Assembly: GCF_003467445.1 (NCBI RefSeq)
Contig: NZ_QSGS01000001.1
Coordinates: 1 to 64,000 of the forward strand
DNA: 64,000 nt
Direction of reading: 5' to 3'
DNA from: Exiguobacterium sp. AM39-5BH
Lineage (GTDB): Bacteria; Bacillota; Bacilli; Exiguobacteriales; Exiguobacteriaceae
Shown here: piece after piece, positions 1 to 8,930 of the stretch
Position numbering within the stretch: the stretch's first letter is position 1
Layout of the letters: each line of letters opens with the position of its first letter
Notes under the pieces: generated by a model
Database searches by the model: none
The model's input: the letters and a program-made list of their open reading frames with translations, nothing else
What the model was told of the DNA's origin: nothing
Translations under genes and position numbers: made by a program

Positions 1-1
1 A

Positions 2-175
2 GAAAAGAAATATGATATTTTGTTTAATTATCTAGCTGGCTATAGATCGTATCTATTATCTTTTTCTAAAGAGAAACATAAAGATACTTGCGTAGATTAT
101 TCTGGAAAAATAGAAAAACTGGAGTATGTTCTGAGTAAGTTAAATAAATGGCATAAATATAGGGGGAAGAAATGA
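2..175 (+). CDS. 3' end of an unrecognised AT-rich gene (partial)
   Basis: An open frame enters from the left edge and runs 57 codons to TGA at 173-175. The visible tail is rich in Lys, Tyr and Leu and ends in a basic stretch (HKYRGKK). I do not recognise the family. Base composition is clearly more AT-rich than everything right of about 560, which suggests an acquired gene outside the window. A hairpin follows at 183-220. It could be a chance open frame, but codon content looks protein-like. Confidence 0.5.
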   Translation, partial: EKKYDILFNYLAGYRSYLLSFSKEKHKDTCVDYSGKIEKLEYVLSKLNKWHKYRGKK

Positions 176-182
176 AAGACTA

Positions 183-220
183 AAACGAGTTGAACCTTCT
201 TGACAAGGTTCGACTCGTTT
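183..220. terminator. Intergenic hairpin between converging genes
   Basis: Arms 183-198 and 205-220 are complementary over 16 positions with one G-T wobble and a 6-nt loop. It sits between the gene tail ending at 175 and the minus-strand small membrane protein ending at 268, so it may terminate both. The T-run on the plus strand is weak. Confidence 0.6.
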
Positions 221-267
221 CAGTTTCAAACAAAATCAGACAGGAAATCAATTTTTCAATTTGATCC

Positions 268-459
268 TCACCACAAGTTAAACAAATCTGCTACAATCGC
301 ATCACTGCCGTCTTGGAACATGAACAAGCCGAGTGCGATCAACAGACCTCCGATGATGAGTGTGCCGAACCGCATCAGTCCGTTCGTATTCTTTTTGAAT
401 AAACCGCGAATTACGAGCGCTCCACCAATCAATAGCATCAAGAAATACCAAAACCCCAT
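268..459 (-). CDS. Small membrane protein, function unknown
   Basis: 63 aa with two hydrophobic segments (about residues 2-18 and 30-50) separated by a short basic loop containing FKKNTNG. No family is recognised. The upstream in-frame ATG at 465 lies within 2 nt of the GGAGGAGG ribosome site; the ATG at 459 has about 8 nt spacing, so I chose it. It is a lone gene, converging on the AT-rich gene tail and diverging from the SDR gene. Confidence 0.65.
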   Translation of the reverse strand: MGFWYFLMLLIGGALVIRGLFKKNTNGLMRFGTLIIGGLLIALGLFMFQDGSDAIVADLFNLW

Positions 460-534
460 AGTCATTCCTCCTCCGCCTGTAGTTGAGTCTAGTTTACATA
501 AATTTTCCAGTACATACTGTAGGGCGTGAGACTG

Positions 535-560
535 ATTTAATCTCAGCCCAAGACGGGTAC
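535..560 (+). promoter_or_regulatory. Possible SigB-type promoter for the SDR/DUF2867 gene
   Basis: ATTTAA at 535-540 and GGGTAC at 555-560 are separated by 14 nt, close to the general-stress sigma B pattern GTTTAA-N12-14-GGGTAT. It lies 38 nt upstream of the chosen start at 599. This is pattern matching only. Confidence 0.35.
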
Positions 561-598
561 AGTACCTTTATGTGTAAATGAAGGGGAGAGTGACCACT

Positions 599-2011
599 AT
601 GCGGAAAACGATCGTCATCGCGGGCGCGAGCGGCTATATCGGCTCGAACGTGATGGACCATTTAAAAGAAGAATATGACATCATCGCCTTGTCCCGCTCG
701 ACGAAAAACAAGGAAGATGAGGACCACATCACGTGGCGGTCGTGCGATTTGTTCTCGTATGAACAGACGCGTGAGGCATGCGAGGGGGCAGACTACGCCA
801 TGTTCCTCGTCCACTCGATGATTCCGGACGGCGGATTGACGCAGGCGACGTTTGAAGACATGGACGCGCTCATCGCTGACAACTTTGCCCGGGCAGTGAG
901 CGCGAACGACATCGAACAAATCGTCTACTTGAGCGGCATCATTCCAGAAAACTCGAAGACGTTGTCACGTCACTTGAAGAGTCGACTCGAGGTCGAACGG
1001 ATTCTCGGTGGCCAAGGGGTGCCGGTGACGACGATTCGGGCCGGGCTCATCATCGGTCCGGACGGCTCATCGTTCCCGATTCTCGCGAAACTCGTCAAGC
1101 GATTGCCGGTCATGATTCTCCCGAACTGGACGAAGACGGAGACGCATCCGATTGATTTACGTGAAGCCGTTCAAGCGCTCATCTCGGTCGTCGGGGCTGA
1201 AGCGCTCTATGACCACCATATCGACATCGGCGGACCAGAAGTGATGACGTATCGCAAGATGATTGAAGATACAGCTGACGTCATGGGCAAACGTCGCGTC
1301 ATGATCGACTTCCCGTTCCCGACCATCAAGCTCTCCCGCCTCTGGGTCATGGCTGTGACAGGTGAACCGAAAGACACCGTCTATCCGCTCGTCGAGAGCA
1401 TGGGCCACGCCATGGTCGCGAAAGCCACGACCGGCGTCAAGCAAGGGGAGATCCCGTTCAAGGAAGCGGTCGAGCACGCGCTCGAGGAAGACGAGAAACA
1501 GAAGTCGGGTGGCGGCAAGAAGAAAAAAGCGCCGCAACAGTACACCGTCCGTTCGATTCAACGGTTCGGCCTGCCCGAAAACAGGTCGGCGCTATGGATG
1601 GCCGACACGTATTTCGAATGGCTCGGCCGGCTCGCGTACCCGCTCATCCAAACGACGAAAGAAGAGGATGATTGGGAGATTGCGCTCCTCCGTCCATCAC
1701 TCGTCGCGCTCCATCTGTCGCTCGAAGACGAAGCGACGGACGACATGGCCTCGTTCGCGATTGACGGTGGCTTGTTCACGAAGCTGACCGAGGACGACAA
1801 GACGGGCCGGCTCGAATTCAGACGGCTCCCGGAGTCGGACGAAGGGCTCGTCGCCATCCATGAGTTCGTGCCGGCGCTGCCGTGGTGGTTCTATACGAAG
1901 ACGCAGGCGAAAGCCCATCTCGTCGTCATGTGGCTGTTCGGCCGTCACGTCCGTCTGCTTGGGGAAGACGCGGATGAGGGCGACCAAGTCGTCGAGGCAC
2001 CGACCAATTGA
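599..2011 (+). CDS. SDR-type NAD(P)-binding protein with C-terminal DUF2867-like domain
   Basis: 470 aa. The N-terminus has a Rossmann dinucleotide-binding motif (GASGYIG, residues 8-14) of the atypical SDR/NmrA class. A charged linker with GGGKKKK lies near residue 305. The C-terminal 150 residues (FVPALPWWFY, then a basic helix) look like DUF2867. Such proteins are annotated as NAD-dependent epimerase-like, but the substrate is not known. The start at 599 (MRKTIVIAG) is preferred over the ATG at 578 because AAGGGGAG at 581-588 serves as ribosome site. A terminator follows at 2019. Confidence 0.75.
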   Translation: MRKTIVIAGASGYIGSNVMDHLKEEYDIIALSRSTKNKEDEDHITWRSCDLFSYEQTREACEGADYAMFLVHSMIPDGGLTQATFEDMDALIADNFARAVSANDIEQIVYLSGIIPENSKTLSRHLKSRLEVERILGGQGVPVTTIRAGLIIGPDGSSFPILAKLVKRLPVMILPNWTKTETHPIDLREAVQALISVVGAEALYDHHIDIGGPEVMTYRKMIEDTADVMGKRRVMIDFPFPTIKLSRLWVMAVTGEPKDTVYPLVESMGHAMVAKATTGVKQGEIPFKEAVEHALEEDEKQKSGGGKKKKAPQQYTVRSIQRFGLPENRSALWMADTYFEWLGRLAYPLIQTTKEEDDWEIALLRPSLVALHLSLEDEATDDMASFAIDGGLFTKLTEDDKTGRLEFRRLPESDEGLVAIHEFVPALPWWFYTKTQAKAHLVVMWLFGRHVRLLGEDADEGDQVVEAPTN

Positions 2012-2018
2012 CGAAGAC

Positions 2019-2048
2019 GCATCCATCGCATGATGGATGCATCTTTTT
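2019..2048 (+). terminator. Rho-independent terminator
   Basis: Arms 2019-2027 (GCATCCATC) and 2032-2040 are perfectly complementary with a 4-nt loop, followed by a T-rich tract. It ends the SDR/DUF2867 gene. Confidence 0.85.
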
Positions 2049-2151
2049 ATTTTGTCGATTATGTTAACGTTTCGCCAGAGTCGTTTACAAAGAACAAGGA
2101 CAGGCGTACACTGAACTCGTTTTTGACCTCATGGAAAGAAGGAATGCAAGA

Positions 2152-3708
2152 ATGGACAACTTCATGACATCACGCCAAGGATGGCAAAAAGACATCTCGG
2201 CCGGGATCACCGTCGGGGTCGTCGCCGTCCCGCTCGCGATGGCGTTCGCGATCGCCTCGGGCGTCGGACCGGTGTATGGGCTCTATACGGCCATCATCGC
2301 CGGCATCCTCGTCAGCCTGTTCGGAGGCTCGACGTTCCAAATCGCCGGACCGACCGGCGCCTTCATCCCGATCGTCTCGGGCGTCATGCTCGCGCACGGA
2401 TATGAAGGGTTGCTCGTGACGACGTTCCTCGCCGGCCTGCTCTTGTTTCTCATGAGCGTGCTCCGCGTCGGGAGACTGATTCGCTTCATGCCGCGCGCCG
2501 TCACCATCGGGTTCACGGCCGGGATTGCCGTCGTCATCTTCGTCGATCAGCTCGACGAACTGTTCGGCATCACGTTCGAGAAGGCACCGCATTTCCACGA
2601 GAACTTCCTTCAGCTCGTGACGTCATTGCCGGAGGCGAGTCTATGGCCCGTCTTCATCGCCGCCGTCGGTTTCTTGACGCTCTGGTTCGTACCGAAACTG
2701 CCCGTCAAATTGCCGCTCCTCTTGATGGCGATGCTCGTGCCGACGTTCGTCAGTCTCGTCATCCCAGGGGAAGTCGCGACGATCGGCAGTGCCTATGGCG
2801 GCATCCCGAGCGGACTGCCGGAGTTCAACTGGCTCGCGATTGACCTCGATATGATTGCGACGCTCATGCCGTCGGCGTTCGCCATCGCCTTCCTCGGGGC
2901 GCTCGAGTCGTTGTTGTCGGGTGCGGTCGCGGACGGCATGGCCGGCACGAAGATGAACCCGGACAAGGAACTGTTCGGGCAAGGGCTCGCCAACGTCGTC
3001 GTCCCGTTCTTCGGCGGGATTCCGGCGACCGGCGCCATCGCCCGGACGGCGACGAACATTCAAGCCGGGGCCGTCAGCCGCCGCTCCGGTGTGATCCACG
3101 GGTTGACGGTGCTCCTTGCCGTGCTCGTATTGGCACCGCTCGCGAGCTATGTCCCACTGGCCGCGCTCGCCCCGATTTTGATGCGCGTCGCTTGGAACAT
3201 GTCGGAGCGGCACCACGTCTTCGAGATGCTACGGCATCGGTCGGCCGAGTCGCTCGTCCTGCTGATCACGCTCGGGCTGACCGTGTTCGTCGACCTCGTC
3301 GTCGCCGTCGAGGTCGGGGTCATCTGTGCACTCGCCTTGTTCGCGAAACGGATGGCCGATACGATCGACGTCCGCGAACAGACGGAACGGTACGTGACGC
3401 GGGACGGCCAAGTCGTCTTCAGCGTCGAGGGACCGCTCTTCTTCGGGGCAATCGAGATGTTTGAGCACGTCCTGCATCATATCCATGACGAGCCTGACGT
3501 CTTTATCTTCAACTTCCACCGCTGTCCGGTCATCGATGTGACGGCCGTCGAAGAGATTCGCCGCGTCGTCCGGGAGTTAAAGGTGGCCGACCGTCGTGTC
3601 GTCTTCGCGCACTTATCGGCACCCGTGCGGCAGACGCTCACGCATTACGGCGTGCTCGATCACGTCGACACGTTCGAGACGACGCAGGAAGCGATTGACG
3701 CATCTTAA
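2152..3708 (+). CDS. SulP/SLC26-family anion transporter with STAS domain
   Basis: 518 aa membrane protein. The N-terminal 400 residues form a SulP permease with the family signature around [19 protein letters not shown] and many hydrophobic helices. The last 100 residues form a cytoplasmic STAS domain ([20 protein letters not shown] onward). The family moves sulfate, bicarbonate or other anions; the substrate here cannot be told. The start at 2152 is chosen over 2131 because AAAGAAGGA at 2135-2143 is a good ribosome site for it. Its stop codon overlaps the converging yolD-like gene by 4 nt. Confidence 0.88.
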   Translation: MDNFMTSRQGWQKDISAGITVGVVAVPLAMAFAIASGVGPVYGLYTAIIAGILVSLFGGSTFQIAGPTGAFIPIVSGVMLAHGYEGLLVTTFLAGLLLFLMSVLRVGRLIRFMPRAVTIGFTAGIAVVIFVDQLDELFGITFEKAPHFHENFLQLVTSLPEASLWPVFIAAVGFLTLWFVPKLPVKLPLLLMAMLVPTFVSLVIPGEVATIGSAYGGIPSGLPEFNWLAIDLDMIATLMPSAFAIAFLGALESLLSGAVADGMAGTKMNPDKELFGQGLANVVVPFFGGIPATGAIARTATNIQAGAVSRRSGVIHGLTVLLAVLVLAPLASYVPLAALAPILMRVAWNMSERHHVFEMLRHRSAESLVLLITLGLTVFVDLVVAVEVGVICALALFAKRMADTIDVREQTERYVTRDGQVVFSVEGPLFFGAIEMFEHVLHHIHDEPDVFIFNFHRCPVIDVTAVEEIRRVVRELKVADRRVVFAHLSAPVRQTLTHYGVLDHVDTFETTQEAIDAS

Positions 3709-4034
3709 TGGACGGATAGAATCTGACCGAACGGGATGCGGCGCACATCCGTGTCGAACAGCTCGACTTCGCGCTCGGCGTAATAGATGGCGTGGACGTA
3801 ACCGCGCACCGTGTGGGTCATGCCGTTGTCGAACAGCGTCAGCTCGACGGCGTCACCTTCACGGATGGCGCGTTCGAGCTCGGTCTGCCACAAGTAGAGC
3901 AACTGTTCATCCAAATCGGGCAGCTCGATCTTTTGGACGTGGGCGTAATATTTCTTTAGGAGCGCCACGTGCTCGGGCATGAGGAACGGAATCCATTTCA
4001 ATTCACCACGGTCTTTGTAGCGGGTCTGGCTCAT
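3705..4034 (-). CDS. YolD-like protein, partner of the Y-family polymerase
   Basis: 109 aa soluble protein resembling the YolD-like family: N-terminal basic [14 protein letters not shown], then a five-stranded-looking C-terminal half. YolD-like genes are habitually found with UvrX/YqjW-type lesion-bypass polymerases in Bacillota. Here the start codon overlaps the polymerase stop (ATGA at 4031-4034), so the two are translationally coupled, with AAGGAGGTG just upstream. The role is unproven; a modulator of the polymerase is the usual guess. The gene converges on the SulP gene with a 4-nt overlap. Confidence 0.8.
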   Translation of the reverse strand: MSQTRYKDRGELKWIPFLMPEHVALLKKYYAHVQKIELPDLDEQLLYLWQTELERAIREGDAVELTLFDNGMTHTVRGYVHAIYYAEREVELFDTDVRRIPFGQILSVH

Positions 4035-5326
4035 GACGATTCACCTCCTTGTTTATGTCCGCCGATGAGGCGTTGCCGCGTCCGGAGCGGACTGTCTTTC
4101 AATAAACTCGACGCCGGGCGGATCGTGCCGCGCCCGAAGCGGACGTTCAAGCTGTCGACGAGGTCGAGGAAGTCGAACCGGCGTGCCCGGGCCCATTCGT
4201 CTTCGAAGAACGACAGTTGGACGTGGTCGCTCCTTGGCTCAAGCTTGCCGAGGGCGACCGAGACGTAACGGACCGCCTCCGTCTCGTCCCACGTGTCGAG
4301 GAAAAGCGTCAACAATACCGGCAAGAACTCACGCTCGTCCGCTGTGAAGCGGGAGAGCTTTTTTTGTTTGCTGAAGCCGCGCCGCTCGCTCGTCCGGGTG
4401 TAGCGGACGCCGAGATGGACGCTGCCGCCGACGAGCCCGGCCTGTCGCGTCCGCATCCCGACCTCAACCGCGATCGCCTGCAAGACGAGCCGGATGGCCG
4501 CGTACGTCGCATAGTCTTTCATGAGCGTGATGCCGTGGCCGATCGTCCGGGGACGCTGCCGCTTCGCCCCGAACAGGGAGCTCGGCGGGAGGATCGTCGG
4601 CGACTCGTCGATGCCCCAGGCGTGATGCCACAACTCGGCGCCGATGATGCCGAACTTCTCATGGAGCGTCTCGAGCGGATAGCGGGCAAGGTCGCCGATC
4701 GTGTCGATGCCGAGCCGCCGGAGATGGACTTCCATCTTCGCGCCGACTCCCCACATTTTGCCGATCGGGGCCGGATGAATCAATCGTTCGACGTCGTGGA
4801 GGAAACAGCTGGCGACACCCGTCTTCTTTCCATGCAGGTCGAGGACGAGCTTGGCGAGGACGTTGTTCGGTCCGATGCCGATCGTGACCGGGATTCCGGT
4901 ATAACGGTAGACGGTCGAGCGGATGAGGCAGGCGACATGCGCATCGTTCCCGAACAGCCGCTCCGTCCCCGTCAAGTCGACGAGCGTCTCATCGACCGAG
5001 TAGACGCGAATCGCCTCCGGGGGTGCGAACTGGTGCAAGATATGGACGATTTGGACGGACACGTTCAAATAGTGGCTCATTCGGGCCTCAGCGTAGATGA
5101 CGTGCCGCCGCTCGTGCCACGGCAATCGGTCAATGTGGAACCGTCTAGAGCCAGTTTTGATGCCGAGCTGCTTCATGGGGGGCGTCGCGGCGAGGACGAG
5201 GGCGCCGTGGTCTTGGAGGTTTGATAAGACGACGAGCTTCGTCTTGTACGGGTTCACCTTGCGGGCGGCGCACTCGCAACTCGCGTAGAACGAGACGCTG
5301 TCGATACAAAAAATCCGACGATGCAT
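4031..5326 (-). CDS. UvrX/YqjW-type Y-family DNA polymerase (SOS lesion bypass)
   Basis: 431 aa, ImpB/MucB/SamB/DinB superfamily. Catalytic Asp9 ([13 protein letters not shown]) and the second metal site Asp112-Glu113 ([12 protein letters not shown]) are present, followed by a helix-hairpin-helix thumb ([24 protein letters not shown]) and a little-finger domain. It should copy past damaged template bases in the SOS response. The ATG at 5326 has AAGGAGG at 7 nt spacing; the in-frame GTG at 5332 overlaps the ribosome site. Transcription is probably LexA-controlled (box at 5345) and continues into the yolD-like gene. Confidence 0.9.
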   Translation of the reverse strand: MHRRIFCIDSVSFYASCECAARKVNPYKTKLVVLSNLQDHGALVLAATPPMKQLGIKTGSRRFHIDRLPWHERRHVIYAEARMSHYLNVSVQIVHILHQFAPPEAIRVYSVDETLVDLTGTERLFGNDAHVACLIRSTVYRYTGIPVTIGIGPNNVLAKLVLDLHGKKTGVASCFLHDVERLIHPAPIGKMWGVGAKMEVHLRRLGIDTIGDLARYPLETLHEKFGIIGAELWHHAWGIDESPTILPPSSLFGAKRQRPRTIGHGITLMKDYATYAAIRLVLQAIAVEVGMRTRQAGLVGGSVHLGVRYTRTSERRGFSKQKKLSRFTADEREFLPVLLTLFLDTWDETEAVRYVSVALGKLEPRSDHVQLSFFEDEWARARRFDFLDLVDSLNVRFGRGTIRPASSLLKDSPLRTRQRLIGGHKQGGESS

Positions 5327-5344
5327 AACCACCCCTCCTTTTTA

Positions 5345-5358
5345 CGAACAAACGTTCT
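5345..5358 (-). promoter_or_regulatory. LexA/DinR operator
   Basis: CGAACAAACGTTCT fits the Gram-positive SOS box CGAACRNRYGTTYG at all but the last position. It lies just downstream of the -10 and upstream of the polymerase ribosome site, a repressing position. Confidence 0.85.
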
Positions 5359-5367
5359 GTTTTTATC

Positions 5368-5395
5368 ATCGTATCACGGTCTCACGTCGTCTCAA
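5368..5395 (-). promoter_or_regulatory. SigA-type promoter of the polymerase/yolD operon
   Basis: On the minus strand TTGAGA (5395-5390) and TACGAT (5373-5368) are 16 nt apart, with the LexA box immediately downstream. Confidence 0.6.
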
Positions 5396-5448
5396 ATAGA
5401 AAAATAAAAATAATGTTGTCAATCATTTTTTAAAATTAGCCAAATTTT

Positions 5449-5463
5449 ATATGAATTTCATAT
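5449..5463. promoter_or_regulatory. Perfect palindrome upstream of secA2
   Basis: ATATGAATTTCATAT is a perfect 7-1-7 inverted repeat in the AT-rich 250-nt space between the divergent polymerase and secA2 genes. It might be an operator; the binding protein is unknown. Confidence 0.3.
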
Positions 5464-5524
5464 TCAAATAACCATCTTTTAGGAATTTTTCGTAAAAAAG
5501 TCTCCGAAAGGCGGTAAATTTCGC

Positions 5525-5530
5525 TATAAT
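5525..5530 (+). promoter_or_regulatory. -10 element for secA2
   Basis: A perfect TATAAT lies 50 nt upstream of the secA2 start. I see no good TTGACA-like box at the right spacing, so promoter strength is uncertain. Confidence 0.45.
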
Positions 5531-5579
5531 ATACAGGAATGAATTTGACAATGAATGTGAATTAAATGGAGGCTATCAC

Positions 5580-7943
5580 GTGATTCAATTTGTAAAGCAA
5601 TTGACGAATGACCAAAGTCGACGCTTAAAGGGTTATCAACGTCGCGTCGATCGAATTAATCAGTTAGAGACAACAATGCAGGCACTCTCGGATGAAGAGA
5701 TGCGCACATATACAGAAACATTGAAAGCGACAATCGCCAACGGCGGCAAAGTCGATGACGTCGCTGAAGAAGCATTCGCTCTCGTCCGAGAGGCGGCAGT
5801 GCGCGTATTAAACATGCGCCATTATGACGTCCAGCTCATTGGTGGGTTCGCACTCCTCGAAGGAAACATTTCAGAGATGCCAACTGGGGAAGGGAAGACG
5901 CTCGTCGCCGCGCTCCCGAGTTACGTCAAAGCGCTCGAAGGAAAAGGTGTCCATGTCATCACGGTAAACGAATATCTGGCCACACGCGATGCTCATCAAA
6001 TCGGACAGATTCATGAGTTTCTCGGCCTTACAGTCGGATTGAACGTTCCTGAAATGGACCAAGCGGACAAGCTCGTCGCGTATCAGGCCGACATTACATA
6101 TGGTGTCGGTACCGAGTTCGGATTTGATTATTTGCGCGATCACTTGGTCGGATCTCCTGAAGAGCGTGTCCAGCGCCCGTTTCATTTCGCCATCATTGAT
6201 GAAGTCGATAGCATCTTGATTGACGAGGCGAAAACGCCGCTCATCATTGCCCAAAAAGACCGATCGCATATCCGATTGAAAGAGCTTGCGCAACGCGTCG
6301 TCACAGAACTTGATGAGACGGACTATGAGGTCGATCTCGAGTCCAAGTCGGCGGCATTCACGGACTCGGGAATTTTAAAAATTGAAGACATGTTCGCGGT
6401 CGACAATTTGTTTGGCGCCGAGCATCAAGTGCTGTACCACTATCTCGTTCAAGCACTTCGCGCCAACGTGTTATTTGAACTCGACGTCGACTACATCGTC
6501 CAAGAAGACAAAATCGAACTGATTGACTTGTTCACGGGACGGATTATGGAAGGGCGTAGTCTGTCAGAAGGTCTCCATCAGGCGCTCGAGGCAAAAGAAG
6601 GTGTCACGATCACAGAAGAAAACAAGACGACGGCGGAAATCACGATCCAACATTATTTCCGGATGTATCCGCTCATTGGCGGTATGACAGGGACGGCTCA
6701 AACGTCCCGTCAAGAATTTTTAAAGACATATAACATGGACGTGGTCCAAGTTCCGACGAATCGGGAACGGATACGGCTTGACCATCCGGATCGCATCTTT
6801 ATGACAATTGATCAAAAATATGCGGCCGTGACCGAGAAAGTCGTTGAATTACATGAGACGGGGCGTCCGATTTTAATCGGAACGACATCCATCGCCCAGT
6901 CTGAAGCGATCAGCAAACATTTGACGAAGAGACGGATCCAACACGATGTGTTGAACGCGAAGACGGTCACTCAAGAAGCGGACATCATCGCCGATGCGGG
7001 ACACTTTGGCAAAGTGACGATCGCGACGAACATGGCAGGTCGTGGGACCGATATCATGCTCGATGAGAAGTCGAAACAGGCAGGCGGCTTGTTCGTCATC
7101 GGGACAGAGCGCCACGAGTCACAACGTGTCGACAACCAGCTACGTGGACGTTCGGGACGACAGGGGGATCCGGGAGAAACCCAGTTCTTTGTCTCGCTTG
7201 AAGATGAAATCGTCAAACGTTATGCCAACAAAAAGCTTGAGCGCATCGAGAAGAAATTGAAGCCGACTGAACAAGGTGAAATCTTCACGAAAGATGCCAG
7301 TGATGTGATTGAGTATGCACAGACGACGATTGAGGGACTTGGCGTCTCGATTCGGGATTACTTGTTTAAACTTGATGACGTGCTGAACGAACAACGAAAA
7401 ATTATTTATACAATCCGCGATCAAGCGGTCAACGCCGACGCTTCGGCCATCACACATAATGTACTCGGCATGATGCGCCTCGCTTTAGAGAACACGATTG
7501 ACATGCATACATCGGATGAATTGGTCCCAGAAGAATGGCCGCTCGATGAGTTGAAATCAGATCTCGTCTACTTGACGACACGAGAGCCGGTCTGGACGAA
7601 TGAAATAGCCGATTCAGCCGAACTGAAAGCAGAGCTGAAGCCGTGGATGGATGATATTGTGGCCACAGCCGAATCACGCCTGCAGGCAGAAGAAGTCGTG
7701 ACGTTTGTAAAAGAGTCATTACTACGGGCGTTAGACGGGAAGTGGACAGACCATCTTACGACGATGAGCGGTTTAAAAGAAGGAATTGGATTGCGCAGTT
7801 ATGCACAGGAAGATCCGAGCCGTCAGTTCGGTAAAGAAGGATTTGAGATCTTCGAACAGACGTATGTCAATATTGCCCGTGAAGTAACGACGGAAGTGTG
7901 TCAGCTTGATCAGTATTTCGTCACACAGATGGAGGAGGAATAA
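5580..7943 (+). CDS. secA2: Accessory Sec translocase ATPase SecA2
   Basis: 787 aa. It has the SecA layout: Walker A (PTGEGKT, 101-107), Walker B (IIDEVDSILIDEA, 205-217), the preprotein cross-linking region and motor domain 2 with MAGRGTDI and QLRGRSGRQGDPG. It lacks the Cys-rich zinc-binding tail of housekeeping SecA, and its N-terminal motif is MPTGEGKT. Together with the SLAP assembly neighbour this marks SecA2. It powers export of a subset of surface proteins at the membrane. The start is GTG with GGAGG 8 nt upstream. The downstream gene begins 1 nt after its stop, so the two form one operon. Confidence 0.92.
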   Translation: MIQFVKQLTNDQSRRLKGYQRRVDRINQLETTMQALSDEEMRTYTETLKATIANGGKVDDVAEEAFALVREAAVRVLNMRHYDVQLIGGFALLEGNISEMPTGEGKTLVAALPSYVKALEGKGVHVITVNEYLATRDAHQIGQIHEFLGLTVGLNVPEMDQADKLVAYQADITYGVGTEFGFDYLRDHLVGSPEERVQRPFHFAIIDEVDSILIDEAKTPLIIAQKDRSHIRLKELAQRVVTELDETDYEVDLESKSAAFTDSGILKIEDMFAVDNLFGAEHQVLYHYLVQALRANVLFELDVDYIVQEDKIELIDLFTGRIMEGRSLSEGLHQALEAKEGVTITEENKTTAEITIQHYFRMYPLIGGMTGTAQTSRQEFLKTYNMDVVQVPTNRERIRLDHPDRIFMTIDQKYAAVTEKVVELHETGRPILIGTTSIAQSEAISKHLTKRRIQHDVLNAKTVTQEADIIADAGHFGKVTIATNMAGRGTDIMLDEKSKQAGGLFVIGTERHESQRVDNQLRGRSGRQGDPGETQFFVSLEDEIVKRYANKKLERIEKKLKPTEQGEIFTKDASDVIEYAQTTIEGLGVSIRDYLFKLDDVLNEQRKIIYTIRDQAVNADASAITHNVLGMMRLALENTIDMHTSDELVPEEWPLDELKSDLVYLTTREPVWTNEIADSAELKAELKPWMDDIVATAESRLQAEEVVTFVKESLLRALDGKWTDHLTTMSGLKEGIGLRSYAQEDPSRQFGKEGFEIFEQTYVNIAREVTTEVCQLDQYFVTQMEEE

Positions 7944-7944
7944 G

Positions 7945-8754
7945 ATGTTAGGGTTTCGAAAACGTAAACGAATTGATACCGGAACAACGGAAACAGGGCG
8001 TCAGTTGACGCTTGTTTTCGATGATGAGATGGGGATCCCGAAAGAGGATGAGTACATGTTCCGTTACCATGCGAAACGGTTGCCCGCCCTCCTTGAGAAT
8101 CAGTTGTCCATCGAACTGTTACATGCTGAACGGTTAGGGGATAGCTTGTCCCTCGTCGCCTTGTTTCGGAACACACTTCCGAGCTCGTTTGAAATTAACG
8201 AGCTGCCAGTACTCCTCTTGAACAAAGATCACGTCCCGCTCGGTCGCAAAGTTTTGAGCCAAGTCGACCTTCCAAATTTTGAGCCGTGGACGAGCAAACC
8301 GGTCTACTTGGACTTTTTCGCGGACGAGTTGTTCGCAGACTTCGAGACAGAGGAATTGATGTCGATGCGTCTCGTCTTTCAAATGAATCCGATTGACCCT
8401 CTACAGATGATTCTCGAGGACGAACTTGCTTCCTTCAGTGAAGCGGCGTGGCGGCAATTGCGACGGACGAACGTCTCGACCCCGCCGGTCGGCGAAAATG
8501 AGTTCAATTTGATGCTCGTCTCCGTTGAGCCCGGTGAGATGGACGTGACGGCAACGCTACTCCTTCGTAACGGCTATGACCGGGAATTGAACGTCGAACA
8601 ACTACCTCTTGAACTTGTCAGTGGGAATGAGACGGTCGCGCAAGCGCTCGTTCGTTTGAACGAACCGGTTCAAGGGAAGCACGCCTATCCGATTTCAGTT
8701 GTTTTCAACGATGTCACTGCGATTGGCCCGTTCACTGTAAAAATCAAACAATGA
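7945..8754 (+). CDS. Accessory Sec system S-layer assembly protein (SLAP repeats)
   Basis: 269 aa, no signal peptide, basic start MLGFRKRKR. Two related halves each contain a beta-rich SLAP_DUP-like unit: first about 60-135 (LSLVALFRNTLPSSFEINELPVLLL), second about 185-265 (MDVTATLLLRNGYDRELNVEQLPLEL). This family occurs next to secA2 in Bacillales and is thought to assist SecA2-dependent S-layer or surface protein export. The start at 7945 has GGAGGAGG; the longer frame from 7906 overlaps secA2 and is not needed. The exact role is inferred from family and context. Confidence 0.8.
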   Translation: MLGFRKRKRIDTGTTETGRQLTLVFDDEMGIPKEDEYMFRYHAKRLPALLENQLSIELLHAERLGDSLSLVALFRNTLPSSFEINELPVLLLNKDHVPLGRKVLSQVDLPNFEPWTSKPVYLDFFADELFADFETEELMSMRLVFQMNPIDPLQMILEDELASFSEAAWRQLRRTNVSTPPVGENEFNLMLVSVEPGEMDVTATLLLRNGYDRELNVEQLPLELVSGNETVAQALVRLNEPVQGKHAYPISVVFNDVTAIGPFTVKIKQ

Positions 8755-8764
8755 CCAAACTCGC

Positions 8765-8797
8765 ACCCACTCTTTCTTCTGAAATAGTGGGTTTGTT
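8765..8797 (+). terminator. Terminator of the secA2 operon
   Basis: ACCCACT at 8765-8771 pairs with AGTGGGT at 8786-8792 across a 14-nt loop, followed by a T-rich stretch. Confidence 0.6.
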
Positions 8798-8860
8798 TCG
8801 TCTAAGTAATAACCAGAAATATTTCGTACATAAATATCTACAAACTCTTTACAGGATGAA

Positions 8861-8889
8861 TTGAAAGCGTTTACAAAATAATGTTATAT
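8861..8889 (+). promoter_or_regulatory. Promoter of the 5'-nucleotidase gene
   Basis: TTGAAA (8861-8866) and TTATAT (8884-8889) are 17 nt apart, 42 nt before the start codon at 8931. Confidence 0.65.
8862..8875 (+). promoter_or_regulatory. CcpA cre site overlapping the -35
   Basis: TGAAAGCGTTTACA matches the catabolite-responsive element TGWAANCGNTNWCA at all 14 positions and covers the -35 box, a position expected to block RNA polymerase. Confidence 0.8.
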
Positions 8890-8930
8890 TAAACGTGCTA
8901 GACTATTTTTCTATCAAAGGGGAAACAAAC

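Noticed and set aside
2083..2108. SigB-type promoter for the SulP gene
   Set aside because: GTTTAC is present but the -10 candidate matches poorly at any allowed spacing.
4217..5224. 335-codon plus-strand open frame
   Set aside because: It is the antisense shadow of the Y-family polymerase, a high-GC artefact full of Arg/Asp/Val with no ribosome site or family resemblance.
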